Positions 24,361 through 32,910 of a stretch of 64,000 nucleotides of DNA are shown in pieces; the stretch's first letter is position 1; the number at the start of each line of letters is the position of its first letter. Made by a program: the position numbers and the translations under genes. The notes below the pieces were generated by a model. That model did no database searches, was not told the DNA's origin, and worked only from the letters and a program-made list of their open reading frames with translations. This DNA comes from Rhineura floridana (taxonomy: Eukaryota; Chordata; Lepidosauria; Squamata; Rhineuridae), in NCBI RefSeq assembly GCF_030035675.1, contig NC_084485.1, forward strand, positions 95,872,838 to 95,936,837, in the 5' to 3' direction.

Positions 24361-24591
24361 CAGCTCAAATTACTGGAAACCAAATGCCGCTGATCTCTCA
24401 GTCAAGCTGATAGAATACAGCCTGCAGTCTCATTTCTCCCTTTACTACAGCCTGATGCAATGGCTGCTGCTAGATAACTGAGGGAGGGAAGATGGAGCCC
24501 CATGGATATGTTCTTTCTGCAGAGCCAAAGCTCGTCTGAAAGAGAGGTGGGTGGGAGAACATGTTCTCCTTAAGAGTGTAACCTGTATAGC

Positions 24592-25058
24592 CAGGGCCGG
24601 TTCTAAAGGGTGGCCAGGTTGGGCACTGGCCCGAGGGCCCTGGAGCTACAGGAGCCCCTGAGGGGCCCTCCGCTCCCCTTCCGTGATCTGCGCCCCCCAC
24701 GCCCCCCACTTACCTGTCAGCTGGCTTTTTAGCATTGCCCTTAATGAAGATGGCGGCCGCAGCTTCCCTAAGGTACTGAAGCCACTGCTGCCATCTTAGT
24801 TGATGGCAGAGATGTGCACGTGTAGCATGCACGTGTGCCATCAACAAAGATGGCGGCGGAGGCTTCATTCCCCTTAGGGAAACTGCGGCCGCCATCTTCA
24901 TTAACGGCAATGGTAAAGACTAGACAGGTAGGGGGGGCATGGGTGTGTGTGCGGGGCCCCCGCGTGCGCACGTGTATGCACACGCGTGCACACCCACCTA
25001 CCGGGGAGCCAGGGCAAGCTGATGCCCAAGGGCTCCAGCATGTCTGGAGCCGGCCCTG
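24592..25058. mobile_element. hAT-type miniature element with YY1-type motifs
   Basis: Ends are cagggccggttc and gagccggccctg, inverted copies, flanked by a perfect 8-bp duplication tgtatagc (24584-24591 and 25059-25066), the hAT signature. It is GC-rich and contains an internal inverted repeat (about 24735-24772 against 24870-24910). It carries aagatggcggc at 24747-24757 and 24847-24857, its reverse at 24888-24898 and a one-mismatch copy at 24787-24797: the YY1 core site. No transposase. The perfect duplication suggests a fairly young insertion. Confidence 0.9.
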
Positions 25059-25107
25059 TGTATAGCACTGAGAATGTCCCTTCTGAAAATGATGTGCTAT
25101 GGTCTGA

Positions 25108-25228
25108 AGGCACATACGGCCATCTCTGTTGAAGCTATCAGGTCTGGTCAGTGCCTGGATGGGAAACTGCCTGGGAACCATATGTAAGCCGCCTGCGTTT
25201 CTATCATGAAAAGAAAGGCAGGGTATAA

Positions 25229-25232
<4 letters not shown>
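25108..25232 (+). repeat. 5S rRNA-derived SINE
   Basis: 'cacatacggccatctctgtt' and then 'gtctggtcagtgcctggatg', 'ggaaactgcctgggaacc' follow vertebrate 5S rRNA (tacggccatac.., ggttagtacttggatgggag, accgcctgggaa) through the internal A and C boxes. The tail 'aagaaaggcagggtataaat' is Sauria SINE-like. This is the 5S-Sauria type known from lizards, not a working 5S gene. Confidence 0.85.

Positions 25233-25280
<48 letters not shown>
25230..25280. repeat. (ATA)n microsatellite at SINE tail
   Basis: About 16 AAT/ATA units grown from the 3' tail of the 5S-derived SINE. Confidence 0.95.
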
Positions 25281-25440
25281 TTAGAGTTCAGCAAATGTTA
25301 GGAGAGTGTCAATCCACAACTGATTCTTTACTACATGAGACTTCCTTTTGTCTGGATTTTTGTTATTAAAATGATACCCCATCTCCCCTTAAACACAAAA
25401 GACCAAAAAACAAAAATACAGGGCACCTATCACAAACTAA

Positions 25441-25983
25441 GCCTGCAATCCTATACCTACTTACCTGGAGTAGGGATGGGGGAAAATTTGATTCACTTTG
25501 AATTTAAAGCTGAATCTAATAATTTGCCACTTTCTGCTGCATCTCATGCTATGAGGTGAAACACAGCCATCCTTTTAAATTTGCACATCTGAATGTTGCA
25601 GTGCCGTTCTCCAACCAACCAAAGTTTACAAAAACACATATATTAGGGGAAAGTATGTGAAAAAATGAATCTATTAGTGGAAATACCTTACAAAAATGCA
25701 TTCTATTAGAACTTGCTAGCAAAAATGTGTGTTAGCCAAAACTGCATACAAAAATGTGTTCATTAGAGAAATTCACACTAAAATGCTGAAGAATTTTCAT
25801 GAGGATTTTTTTTAAAAAAATCTGCAAGATGTTACAGAAATGTGGAGAACTGGATTTCAAATTGGAAGAATGAGGAACTGAGAGAGCCAAACTGACAAAC
25901 CCTCCCATCCCTACCTGGAAGTGAGCTTCATTCAAGTCAGTGGGGCTTATTTCTGAGTCATTGTGTATAGGATTGCACTGCAC
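25441..25983. repeat. Short palindrome family B, split by an insertion
   Basis: The left part 'gcaatcctatacctacttac' (25444) and right part 'tacctggaagtgagcttcat' to 'gtataggattgcac' make one family B copy interrupted by the 442-bp element at 25470-25911. Confidence 0.8.
25470..25911. mobile_element. 442-bp miniature DNA element with 8-bp duplication
   Basis: Flanked by a perfect tacctgga at 25462-25469 and 25912-25919. Ends are gtagggatgggg and ctcccatccc, inverted. The AT-rich interior has a recurring 'acaaaaatgcattcta'-type unit (25690-25760). A partial relative lies at 42003-42245. The 8-bp duplication suggests hAT; no transposase. Confidence 0.75.
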
Positions 25984-26189
25984 ATGAATAAGGCCAGGGA
26001 ATGCAATAAACAATTCATAATAATCTGACCTAAAATCAAAAATATACATAACAGTACAAGTCTAAGCTTTCTTTCTGTACTCCAACAGTGAAAACATGTA
26101 CATAATATTAGAACTTTGACATGTATTTTATACATGTCTAAGCAGAAGTAAATTTCGCAGTGTTTTTAATTGTGTTCTTAATAGAACTA

Positions 26190-26245
26190 AATTCCAGTTA
26201 AGTGTGCAGTCCGCTATCCACCTACCTGGGAGTAGTTCTGAGTAG
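26190..26245. repeat. Short palindrome family B, partial
   Basis: 'cctacctgggagtagttctg' and flanks; truncated next to the long SINE. Confidence 0.5.
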
Positions 26246-26259
26246 ATGCATTTCCATTA

Positions 26260-26640
26260 ATGGAAATGGACTGCCTTCAAGTTGATCCCGACTTATGGCG
26301 ACCCTATGAATAGGGTTTTCATGATAAGTGGTATTCAGAGGGGGTTTACCATTGCCTCCCTCTGAGGCTAGTCCTCCCCAGCTGGCTAGGGCCTGCTCAG
26401 CTTGCCACAGCTGCACAAGCCAGTCCCTTCCTTGTCCGCAACTGCCAGCTGGTTGGCAGCTGGGCTCCTTGGGACTATGCAGCTTGCCCACGGCTGCACA
26501 GGTGGCAGGGCACGTAACCCTTGAGCCACTCACTGTGGGGGTGATCTTTAGCTGGCCCTTTACACCCGGGAGACACGAGCGGGGATTTGAACTCACAGAC
26601 TCTGGACTCCCAGCCACATTCACATTCATTTCAACCGTCT
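26260..26640 (-). repeat. Long tRNA-derived SINE with extended middle and BovB-like tail
   Basis: On the minus strand it runs from a head containing a B box ('gagttcaaatccccgctcg') through about 200 bp of extra body to 'gaggcaatggtaaacc', 'accctattcataggg' and a 'cgccataagtcgggatcaac' tail. The tail is shared with the type 1 SINEs, but this copy is about twice as long. A head-only piece is at 41890-41998. Confidence 0.8.
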
Positions 26641-26794
26641 CATAATTCCATTTATTAACATTAAAAGCCAGCCTGATATGACAGAATGCAGCTGTATACA
26701 GCCATCAAGGCCAGACACAGTACAAAAACAATCAACCACCACCGCCAGTTATTGTAACCAGGGTGAAAAAATAAGGCTGGTATCTAACAAACTT

Positions 26795-26876
26795 CTAGTC
26801 AGAGTAGACCCATTGAAATTACTAGTCAATGCCATTAACTTCAACAGGTCTATTCTGAGTATCACTAACACTTCAT
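26795..26876. repeat. Short palindromic repeat (relative of family B)
   Basis: 'gacccattgaaattactagt' and 'aacttcaacaggtctattct' are near-complementary arms; the same type occurs at 59395-59485. Confidence 0.6.
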
Positions 26877-26934
26877 TTAATTTTAAATTTCAAAGCCCAT
26901 GTAAAGGTATCCAGGCCATCTGATGAGGAGAAGG

Positions 26935-27125
26935 ACAATGATTTTACTTCATTTATGAATCTTTTCCTATGTGGCATCTTGAAGTGATTTACAGTACAAT
27001 AAAACATGTATAAAACAACTACATCTGTACAAACAAAACATTTGTGTATATAAAAACAAGGGTTTTTTAAAATTACATATAAACAATTAAAAACAGTGAG
27101 AAGAAATACATATATAAAATCAATA
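26935..27125 (-). repeat. Possible L2 3'-end relic
   Basis: A-rich reversed 3'-end style ('gtacaataaaacatgtataa', 'taaacaattaaaaacagtg'). Weak. Confidence 0.35.
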
Positions 27126-27967
27126 CAAATACCAATTGGGACAACAATCTTCAATTATAAGGCTTTCAACAGTGTCCTGATAACCTCTTGAGTTCTCTGA
27201 TTCATACCAAGAGTGAGAGGCACTTGAGGAGAAGGACTCTGGAGGGGAGGAAGAAGGGATGAGACAGAAACTGAGAGAGTGAATAAGATTTTCTTCTGCT
27301 TTGCGGAGGGTTGGTAGTCCTTTCCTGGAAGCAATTGAAATTCAGTGGTTAAGTTGTTGTACAAACTCAAAAAGAAGCAAACACTACCATCTAGTGCCTT
27401 CATCAGGTAATGCAATCAAACGAAATGTTACAGTATTGAATATTATGGGTTTTCAAACATAGTGAGCCTCATTCTGTACAATGTACAGTATTATGCTTTT
27501 TCATGCTGGTACAATGGTGCTCTATCCATCATGCTCAGGTTTTGAATGCTATTGGATACCATGTTGTCCATACCTGACCCTTGGGATTAAAAAACAAACC
27601 CCAGATGAGTTGCTTCATTCACATATGAATTGTGAACCAATGCTTTGTAATATCAGCAGGTTGTGTGTATCTGTGTGCCAAACTGCTGTGCTGGGGGGGG
27701 GGGGAATGGGAAAATGGGGGGAATTTTCCTATCCCCATAATTTTTCTGTGGTTTATTTTTTTTTCTGGAAAAACTGGGGGGGGGGAGGAGGAAAAGAACC
27801 ACTCCCCCAAATTTTTCCATTTTTACCCCTGAGCCTTCACATCTCTGTGTGACTATAGGGCTCTAAAACAGACCGGTCAGTTCCTAGATTCTTTGAAGTC
27901 TAGTAATCCTGACAAGAAAGTGAGCCCCTCACTTTGAAAACCATTGAAACAATAAATAATAGTTGAC
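27126..27967. other. Intergenic; G-runs at 27690-27790
   Basis: Otherwise anonymous. Two long G-runs (about 27691-27703 and 27777-27787) with a shorter one between could form a G-quadruplex. The 123-codon frame over this part is an artefact of the runs. Confidence 0.45.
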
Positions 27968-28085
27968 CTTCAGTCAGGGCTAGGAAACCCTGGGCCATCT
28001 AGATATTGATAGACTGCAACTATCATCCCTGATTATTAGCCATGGTGGGTGGGGTTGATGGGAGGGCTATAGGTTCTCCACCTTT
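27968..28085. repeat. Hairpin repeat family A, copy 8
   Basis: Decayed: 'actgcaactatcatccctga' left, 'ggttgatgggagggctatag' right. Confidence 0.65.
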
Positions 28086-28855
28086 CCCTTAAATAATCTC
28101 TTTCTTCCTAGCCCACCCCTTCTAAAAATTCTGTTAAATTCCAAACCTCACACTTGAAGCAGGCTATCATTAAAATATATGTATTTGACAAATGTGTCTA
28201 GCTGAAGCATAGCTCTTGAGTATCTGGGAGATGTTGGCAGAGGTTGATTGGTTTCTGTGTGATATATCTGGTGCACAGTGAACCTTAACAGTTGTTGATC
28301 AATGCAAACTTAAATCACCTAAAGTTATATATATGTCTTGAACTTCAGTGTTGATAGAAAGATGAGATACAAACATTGAAATTATTATCCTGGGGCTCCC
28401 AAAATGGTTTACCTGCCAAATGTAAGTGTCTGGAGCAAAATTAGAATAAGTATGGCAGGCTATTAAGGCAGAAAGGAGAGCAATTATTAGACATTCCAGC
28501 ATAAGATAAACAACAGTATTTCAAAATTGCAACATTGCTATGTGTATGTGTGTGTATGCTATATAGCTATATATGCTATAGCTAACCTTATAGAGCTGTG
28601 TGTATACTACCGTATGTGTTATGTACACAAAGCAGGCATTTTGGGAGTAAGCTGGTCATGAAAGAAATATTTTTTGTGCAAAGGTCTATATAAAGGCTGG
28701 TAAATTCTGACTTTATGCTACATGCTGGCCAGTTTCCAGAAGTGAACTTTGGAAAACGAATAAAGCTGTATGCTGAGGCTGCATTCTCAGGTCACTGCAG
28801 GGATAGCCCTATATATTGCAATCTTGATAAAGAATTGTTTCAAAATAGATTTTGG
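28086..28855. other. Intergenic, no recognised feature
   Basis: Anonymous AT-rich DNA with alternating TA/TG stretches near 28540-28610. Confidence 0.4.
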
Positions 28856-29040
28856 GGGCAGTGCCATAACTCATTAATAGAGCATCTGCCCTGAATGTAG
28901 AAGGTCCCAAGTTCAATCCCTGACATCTCCAGGTAGGGCTGGGAATGTCTCACTTATAAAATTCTGAAGAACTGCTGCTGGTCAGTATTAGCAGACAATG
29001 CTGAGCTGAATGGAGCAATGACCTGATTTAATATATGGTT
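28856..29040 (+). repeat. tRNA-derived SINE, type 2
   Basis: B box 'agttcaatccctgacatctc', then 'tccaggtagggctgggaatg' and 'agacaatgctgagctgaatg'; same family as 63020-63216. Confidence 0.85.
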
Positions 29041-29574
29041 TTTTAGTCCCTATCATCTGTGTTTCATATTATAACATTAAAATGGTTTGATATGTGTTTA
29101 AACAGCTAACACAGCAATACTAACCCCTGCTGAAGGTGGGTTTGGATGGGGCAGAAGTGGATGTTCATTGATGGAGGAGCTCCACCAGTGGAGCAGCCCA
29201 ACCCATGGTACACTTACTAAAAGCTTAGGTGCTGATCTTCTGCTGCCATAAAGACCAAAATGGGACATTCTGGGGGCATGTGAGGAGTGGTCTTTGATCT
29301 GCCGGATGCAAAGGTCTTGTCCCCCCAACATGCCCACTGAGTGGGCTCCTGACTTTGCCTGTTGGGAAGTGGCATAAGTATTTTCCTTTCCATTTGTGTC
29401 AATTGGAGGGAAAATATGGGAGGTAAGAAAAGAACTGTTGCAGGGAAGATAAGGAAAAAACTGGCCACACCAACTCCTGCCCTGGCTGAAGTGAACAAGC
29501 AGGGCCCTAGATGCAGCACTGAGTCTGCTATGGACACACACCCACACTCTTAGGATTGCTCTGCCCAGTTGCTA
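29041..29574. other. Intergenic, no recognised feature
   Basis: Open frames up to 149 codons on the minus strand, without family features. Confidence 0.4.
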
Positions 29575-29662
29575 TCCTGTGTCTTAACTGGGAGTAAGTT
29601 ACATTGAAAAAGTGGGATTTACTTCTGAGTAAAGAAGTATAAGATTAGTCTGCATGCCTTCA
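29575..29662. repeat. Short palindrome family B
   Basis: 'aactgggagtaagttacatt' ... 'gggatttacttctgagtaaa' ... 'gtataagat'. Confidence 0.75.
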
Positions 29663-29732
29663 GTCCTAAGCACAACTGTTAAGGAAGAAAGATCCATGTA
29701 ACTCACTTGGGAATTAGTAAATATACATAATA

Positions 29733-29905
29733 GTAAGAACATAAAAGGAAATTAGCTGGATTAAGCCAATGGTTCCTCTAGTCCAGAATTCCATTTCCTA
29801 CCCTTGCCAGCCAGATGCTTCTGGTAAGCCTTCACTCAGGGCATGAAGACAGCAGCTGTCCCCTGCTATTGCTCCCCGGCAAGTGGTATTCACAGACATG
29901 TATAA
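29733..29905 (-). mobile_element. CR1-type LINE 3'-end fragment
   Basis: Reversed CR1 3'-UTR blocks: 'agaacataaaaggaaattag', 'cctctagtccagaattcc', 'gccagccagatgcttctggt'. Same region as 53165-53380. Confidence 0.7.
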
Positions 29906-29929
29906 ATATAATTATTTTAATTAGGTTAC

Positions 29930-30116
29930 ATTGGAACATAGAAAGCTGCCTTATACATTGGCTCATCTAGCTCATTATTGTCTTCGACTGGCAGTGGCTC
30001 TCCAGGGTTTCAGGCAGGCATCTTCCCAACCCTATGTAGAAATGCCAGGGACTTAACCTGGGACCATCTACATACAAAACATATGTCTTACCACTGAGCT
30101 ACAGGCCTTCCCCAAA
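29930..30116 (-). repeat. tRNA-derived SINE, type 2
   Basis: 'aacatagaaagctgccttat' at the reversed 3' end, 'ggcagtggctctccagggtt' in the body and 'cttaccactgagctacaggc' at the reversed A-box end. Confidence 0.85.
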
Positions 30117-30479
30117 GCAGTATGACTTCATTAGCTACAATCTGCTGAAGGGATGTATTTACACAAATATTTATTTAGGGTTTTAAAAGATAGTATAATA
30201 TTGTGTGAATAATGTATCCTCTATCCATTATTTACTATTAGCAGGCATAACATGCAGGCAGTGTCACAAGTCTTTTTAAAAATATACCTCATAGACAGCT
30301 GTTAAGTAGAACAAGAAATGGTCCTGGTTGTTTAAGTCTAGGGATCTTTGTACAGGGTTAGTCTAGAATCTGGAGTAGGTGTTTAGTTGATTGTCAGGGC
30401 TTGCATAACTGCATACATAAAACACCCAAGCCCAGATGATCAGCAAAAACAGGTTATGTGATGCCATTGTGACAGCAGA
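30117..30479. other. Intergenic, no recognised feature
   Basis: Anonymous DNA. Confidence 0.4.
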
Positions 30480-30595
30480 TGATTGGCAAGTAGGTGGCCC
30501 CACCTACTTGTCAAACTTGGCCCAATTGGGGGGGGGGGAGATAAGGATCCATCCCACCAGCCAGATCAAGTTTTCCACTCCTGGTCTAGAGGACT
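30480..30595. repeat. hAT-type miniature element fragment (10067 family)
   Basis: 'cctacttgtcaaacttggcc' and 'ttttccactcctgg' match the reversed end of the family; the same words occur at 46600-46680 ('ccacttgtcaaatttggcct'). Confidence 0.5.
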
Positions 30596-30969
30596 GCTGG
30601 AATAATTTTCAGTTCTTTTTTTTTATCATTAATTTTTATTCAAAGTTTCAAAAAACAAAACAAAACAAAACAAAAAAAACAAAAAAACAAATTAATAGCT
30701 AATACAATAAAATAAAATGTTGACTTCCGATTTGTCGCAGATCAGTTATAGATCTATAATATATAACAAACCTGTCTCTTAATATATTACAAAATCACTT
30801 TCCTCCAGTAGTTATCTTAATTAATCATCAAATCTCATTAACATTACTTTATTCTTTCCGCAAAAAGTCAAAGAGAGGCTTCCACTCCTTGAGAAATATA
30901 TCCATCGATTTTTCTCCAAATAAACATGTCAATTAATCCATCTCATCAAGTCTGCTACGTCCAGTAGTT

Positions 30970-31348
30970 TCAATAGCCATTCTCAGTGTTAATTCCATCT
31001 TCCATCTCCATCCTTGCACCCATAATAATCTTGCTGTCATAGTCATAGTCATATAATAAAAGTCTGATAGGAATTTCTTTCATTACAAATATTTCCTTGC
31101 CATCAATTCCGAATGTACCACTGAAATGTTGTTGTAAAGCTGCATCTCTGCTTCTCCTTTCCACAGAATGCACCATCACATCTCCCGAGAGTTTTTCCAT
31201 TGTCACACATCTGGAATTAATTCTGTAAACTTTCTCCATTTCAAGTTCCATCAAATCCTTCCAATCCAGGAATTTTTTTGAACCGTTGATATCTTTATCT
31301 CTAATCTCTTCACCAATTCCTTCAAAGACAGCGCTGAATTCCAAACAG
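30970..31348 (-). CDS. HAL1-like ORF1, C-terminal half (copy 1)
   Basis: Continues the ORF1 started at 35880 beyond the inserted LINE. It encodes an L1 ORF1-type RNA-recognition domain, with 'GIGEEIRDKDINGSKKFLDW', 'EKVYRINSRCVTMEKL' and 'SRDAALQQHFSGTFGIDGKE' matching the 'EDIREKV.. YRVNS.. RD.ILQ' pattern of vertebrate L1 ORF1 proteins. It ends soon after 'IPIRLLLYDYDYDSK', so the usual C-terminal nucleic-acid-binding domain is missing. L1 ORF1 proteins are RNA-binding trimers; whether this short form works is unknown. Confidence 0.7.
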
Positions 31349-31360
31349 TGATATTTGTCT
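31349..31360. repeat. Left target-site duplication of the inserted LINE
   Basis: tgatatttgtct, identical to 35531-35542. It lies within HAL1-like ORF1 and fixes the LINE boundaries at 31361 and 35530. Confidence 0.95.
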
Positions 31361-31410
31361 GTTTTGCCCGCCTCCTGCACACACGGCACCCTACTAACTA
31401 TATTAAATCT

Positions 31411-31998
31411 ATGACCAATATGTCCACTACGTCTGGAATTTGGTGTCTTATTGTAACATTTCACTCTCAAGCAAGAGCGCATCAGATCTATAATGCAAGA
31501 GAGGAGTTCTTGCTTAGAGGTCTACATATCCAGCGGTACTACATCAATGCATCCGCTCCAGAACCCTTATGGCCTCATCTAGAATGTTCAGAGCGCAATA
31601 GCTGTCTAGAGTTAGAGTTATCTAAATCTACTAACAATTCGCAGGACAAAGTACGAGTGCCTCCTGAGTCACCAGTGATCCTACACCCATCGCTTTCTAC
31701 TTTGCTCGGCGAAATGGACCCGGAAGAGACCCAACTTGCGGAGCTATATTCCCAGTTACCAGCGCCGGAGAGAGTTATGGTTATTAATAAACTCTACTCT
31801 CTAATTCAACGGCTAACTGATACAAACCAGAGTAAAGATTTTTCTGGGGAAGTGGACACTATTTCTGCATCGGATATGTCCCTATCCTCGTCTACGCCCT
31901 TTTTGACTCAAGACAAGTCATCGAAATTGCATCCAGCAACTGGGGCAGTCTTTCTAGACGAAATGGGCCTTTTGGATCAGCTCGAAGTGCTGCACTGA
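31411..31998 (+). CDS. LINE ORF1-like protein (195 aa, probably 5'-incomplete)
   Basis: The first Met inside the element is at 31411; the frame is open back to the element's left edge. 'TTSGIWCLIVTFHSQARAHQ' followed by 'IYNAREEFLLRGLHIQRYY' resembles the end of an RNA-recognition/C-terminal domain of LINE ORF1 proteins. The rest is Ser/Thr-rich with acidic patches ('LGEMDPEETQLAELYSQLP'). It ends at a TGA (31996-31998) in the same frame as the endonuclease that begins about 13 codons later, with no ATG between, so the two may once have been one frame or be linked by read-through. Confidence 0.55.
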   Translation: MTNMSTTSGIWCLIVTFHSQARAHQIYNAREEFLLRGLHIQRYYINASAPEPLWPHLECSERNSCLELELSKSTNNSQDKVRVPPESPVILHPSLSTLLGEMDPEETQLAELYSQLPAPERVMVINKLYSLIQRLTDTNQSKDFSGEVDTISASDMSLSSSTPFLTQDKSSKLHPATGAVFLDEMGLLDQLEVLH

Positions 31999-32037
31999 CC
32001 TCTTCATCCTAAGACTTCTCCCTCTACATTACAACTC

Positions 32038-32910
32038 TTGTCCTGGAATATAGATGGATGGTCTACTAAACAAAATACCCCAGATTTTATTAATTACTTA
32101 AATAAACAAGACATAATCTGCTTACAGGAGACCTGGAATACATGTGACCTAAATATAGATGGTTTTACTTCTATAACTTTACCTGCTGACTTCGCCTTGC
32201 CCAAAACTAAAGGACGCCCTAAAGGAGGCTTGGCAATTCTTATCTCAACATCACTAAAGGTTCTATGTCATAAACTTTTGCCTTGTCACAAATATGCCAT
32301 GGCTGTCATCTTGACCTTTGACTTTTTGTCACTTTTACTAATCAATGTTTATATTCCACCAGCCATCTCCAGGGCACTCACGGATCAAACATGGGAGGAG
32401 ATAGATCAATATATTTCAGAGCAGGAGGCACAATTCCCCAAAGCTTCCATAGTAATCATGGGAGACTTTAATGCTAGAATTGGACAGAGGAATGAGAGGC
32501 TCCTTGACTCCAAGTTATGGAGGGGTGAAGCCAACTCACATTTAGTGCCCAACTTAGAGAGGTCCTCTAAGGACCTAAAAGTCAATTATTCGGGTATATG
32601 TCTAACCCGTACTGTCGGAAGCCATAATCTGTTCATTCTTAATGGCCTAAGGCCCTTTGATTCTAGGGCGGAATTTACATTCATTTCAAACAGGGGAAGC
32701 AGTGTGATCGATTATGTGATCACATCTTACCCTCTTTTGAATCTAATAGCTAATTTTTCGATAGATAAGAGATTAGACAGTGACCACTTACCCTTATCCC
32801 TATCAATCCGACTAAAGGCAAACTGCCGGCTTCAGGCAAATTATAATCCTGCCATTAATCACTTGTACTTTACCCACAAATGCCCTAGATGGATGGTGAC
32901 AGTTGACTAA
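32038..32910 (+). CDS. LINE apurinic/apyrimidinic-type endonuclease domain
   Basis: Nicks target DNA to prime reverse transcription. All hallmark motifs are present: SWN near residue 3, LQETWN near 28-33, 'LLINVYIPP' near 101, 'IVIMGDFNAR' near 138-147, 'GSSVIDYVIT' near 222 and 'SDHLPLS' near 247-253. The frame opens upstream without an ATG (first codon here TTG), so it is part of a longer protein. It overlaps the RT frame by 8 bases with a +1 shift near 32903, which looks like a single recent indel because both sides remain fully open. Confidence 0.85.
   Translation: MSWNIDGWSTKQNTPDFINYLNKQDIICLQETWNTCDLNIDGFTSITLPADFALPKTKGRPKGGLAILISTSLKVLCHKLLPCHKYAMAVILTFDFLSLLLINVYIPPAISRALTDQTWEEIDQYISEQEAQFPKASIVIMGDFNARIGQRNERLLDSKLWRGEANSHLVPNLERSSKDLKVNYSGICLTRTVGSHNLFILNGLRPFDSRAEFTFISNRGSSVIDYVITSYPLLNLIANFSIDKRLDSDHLPLSLSIRLKANCRLQANYNPAINHLYFTHKCPRWMVTVD

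Noticed and set aside
25108-25190. 5S rRNA gene
   Set aside because: Too diverged and truncated at both ends, with a SINE tail and a microsatellite.
29098-29547. 149-codon minus-strand frame
   Set aside because: No domain, no neighbours, biased composition.
31348-31998. Host exon or gene for the 216-codon frame
   Set aside because: Lies within the LINE bounded by the 12-bp duplication; the first codons belong to the flanking half-LINE.
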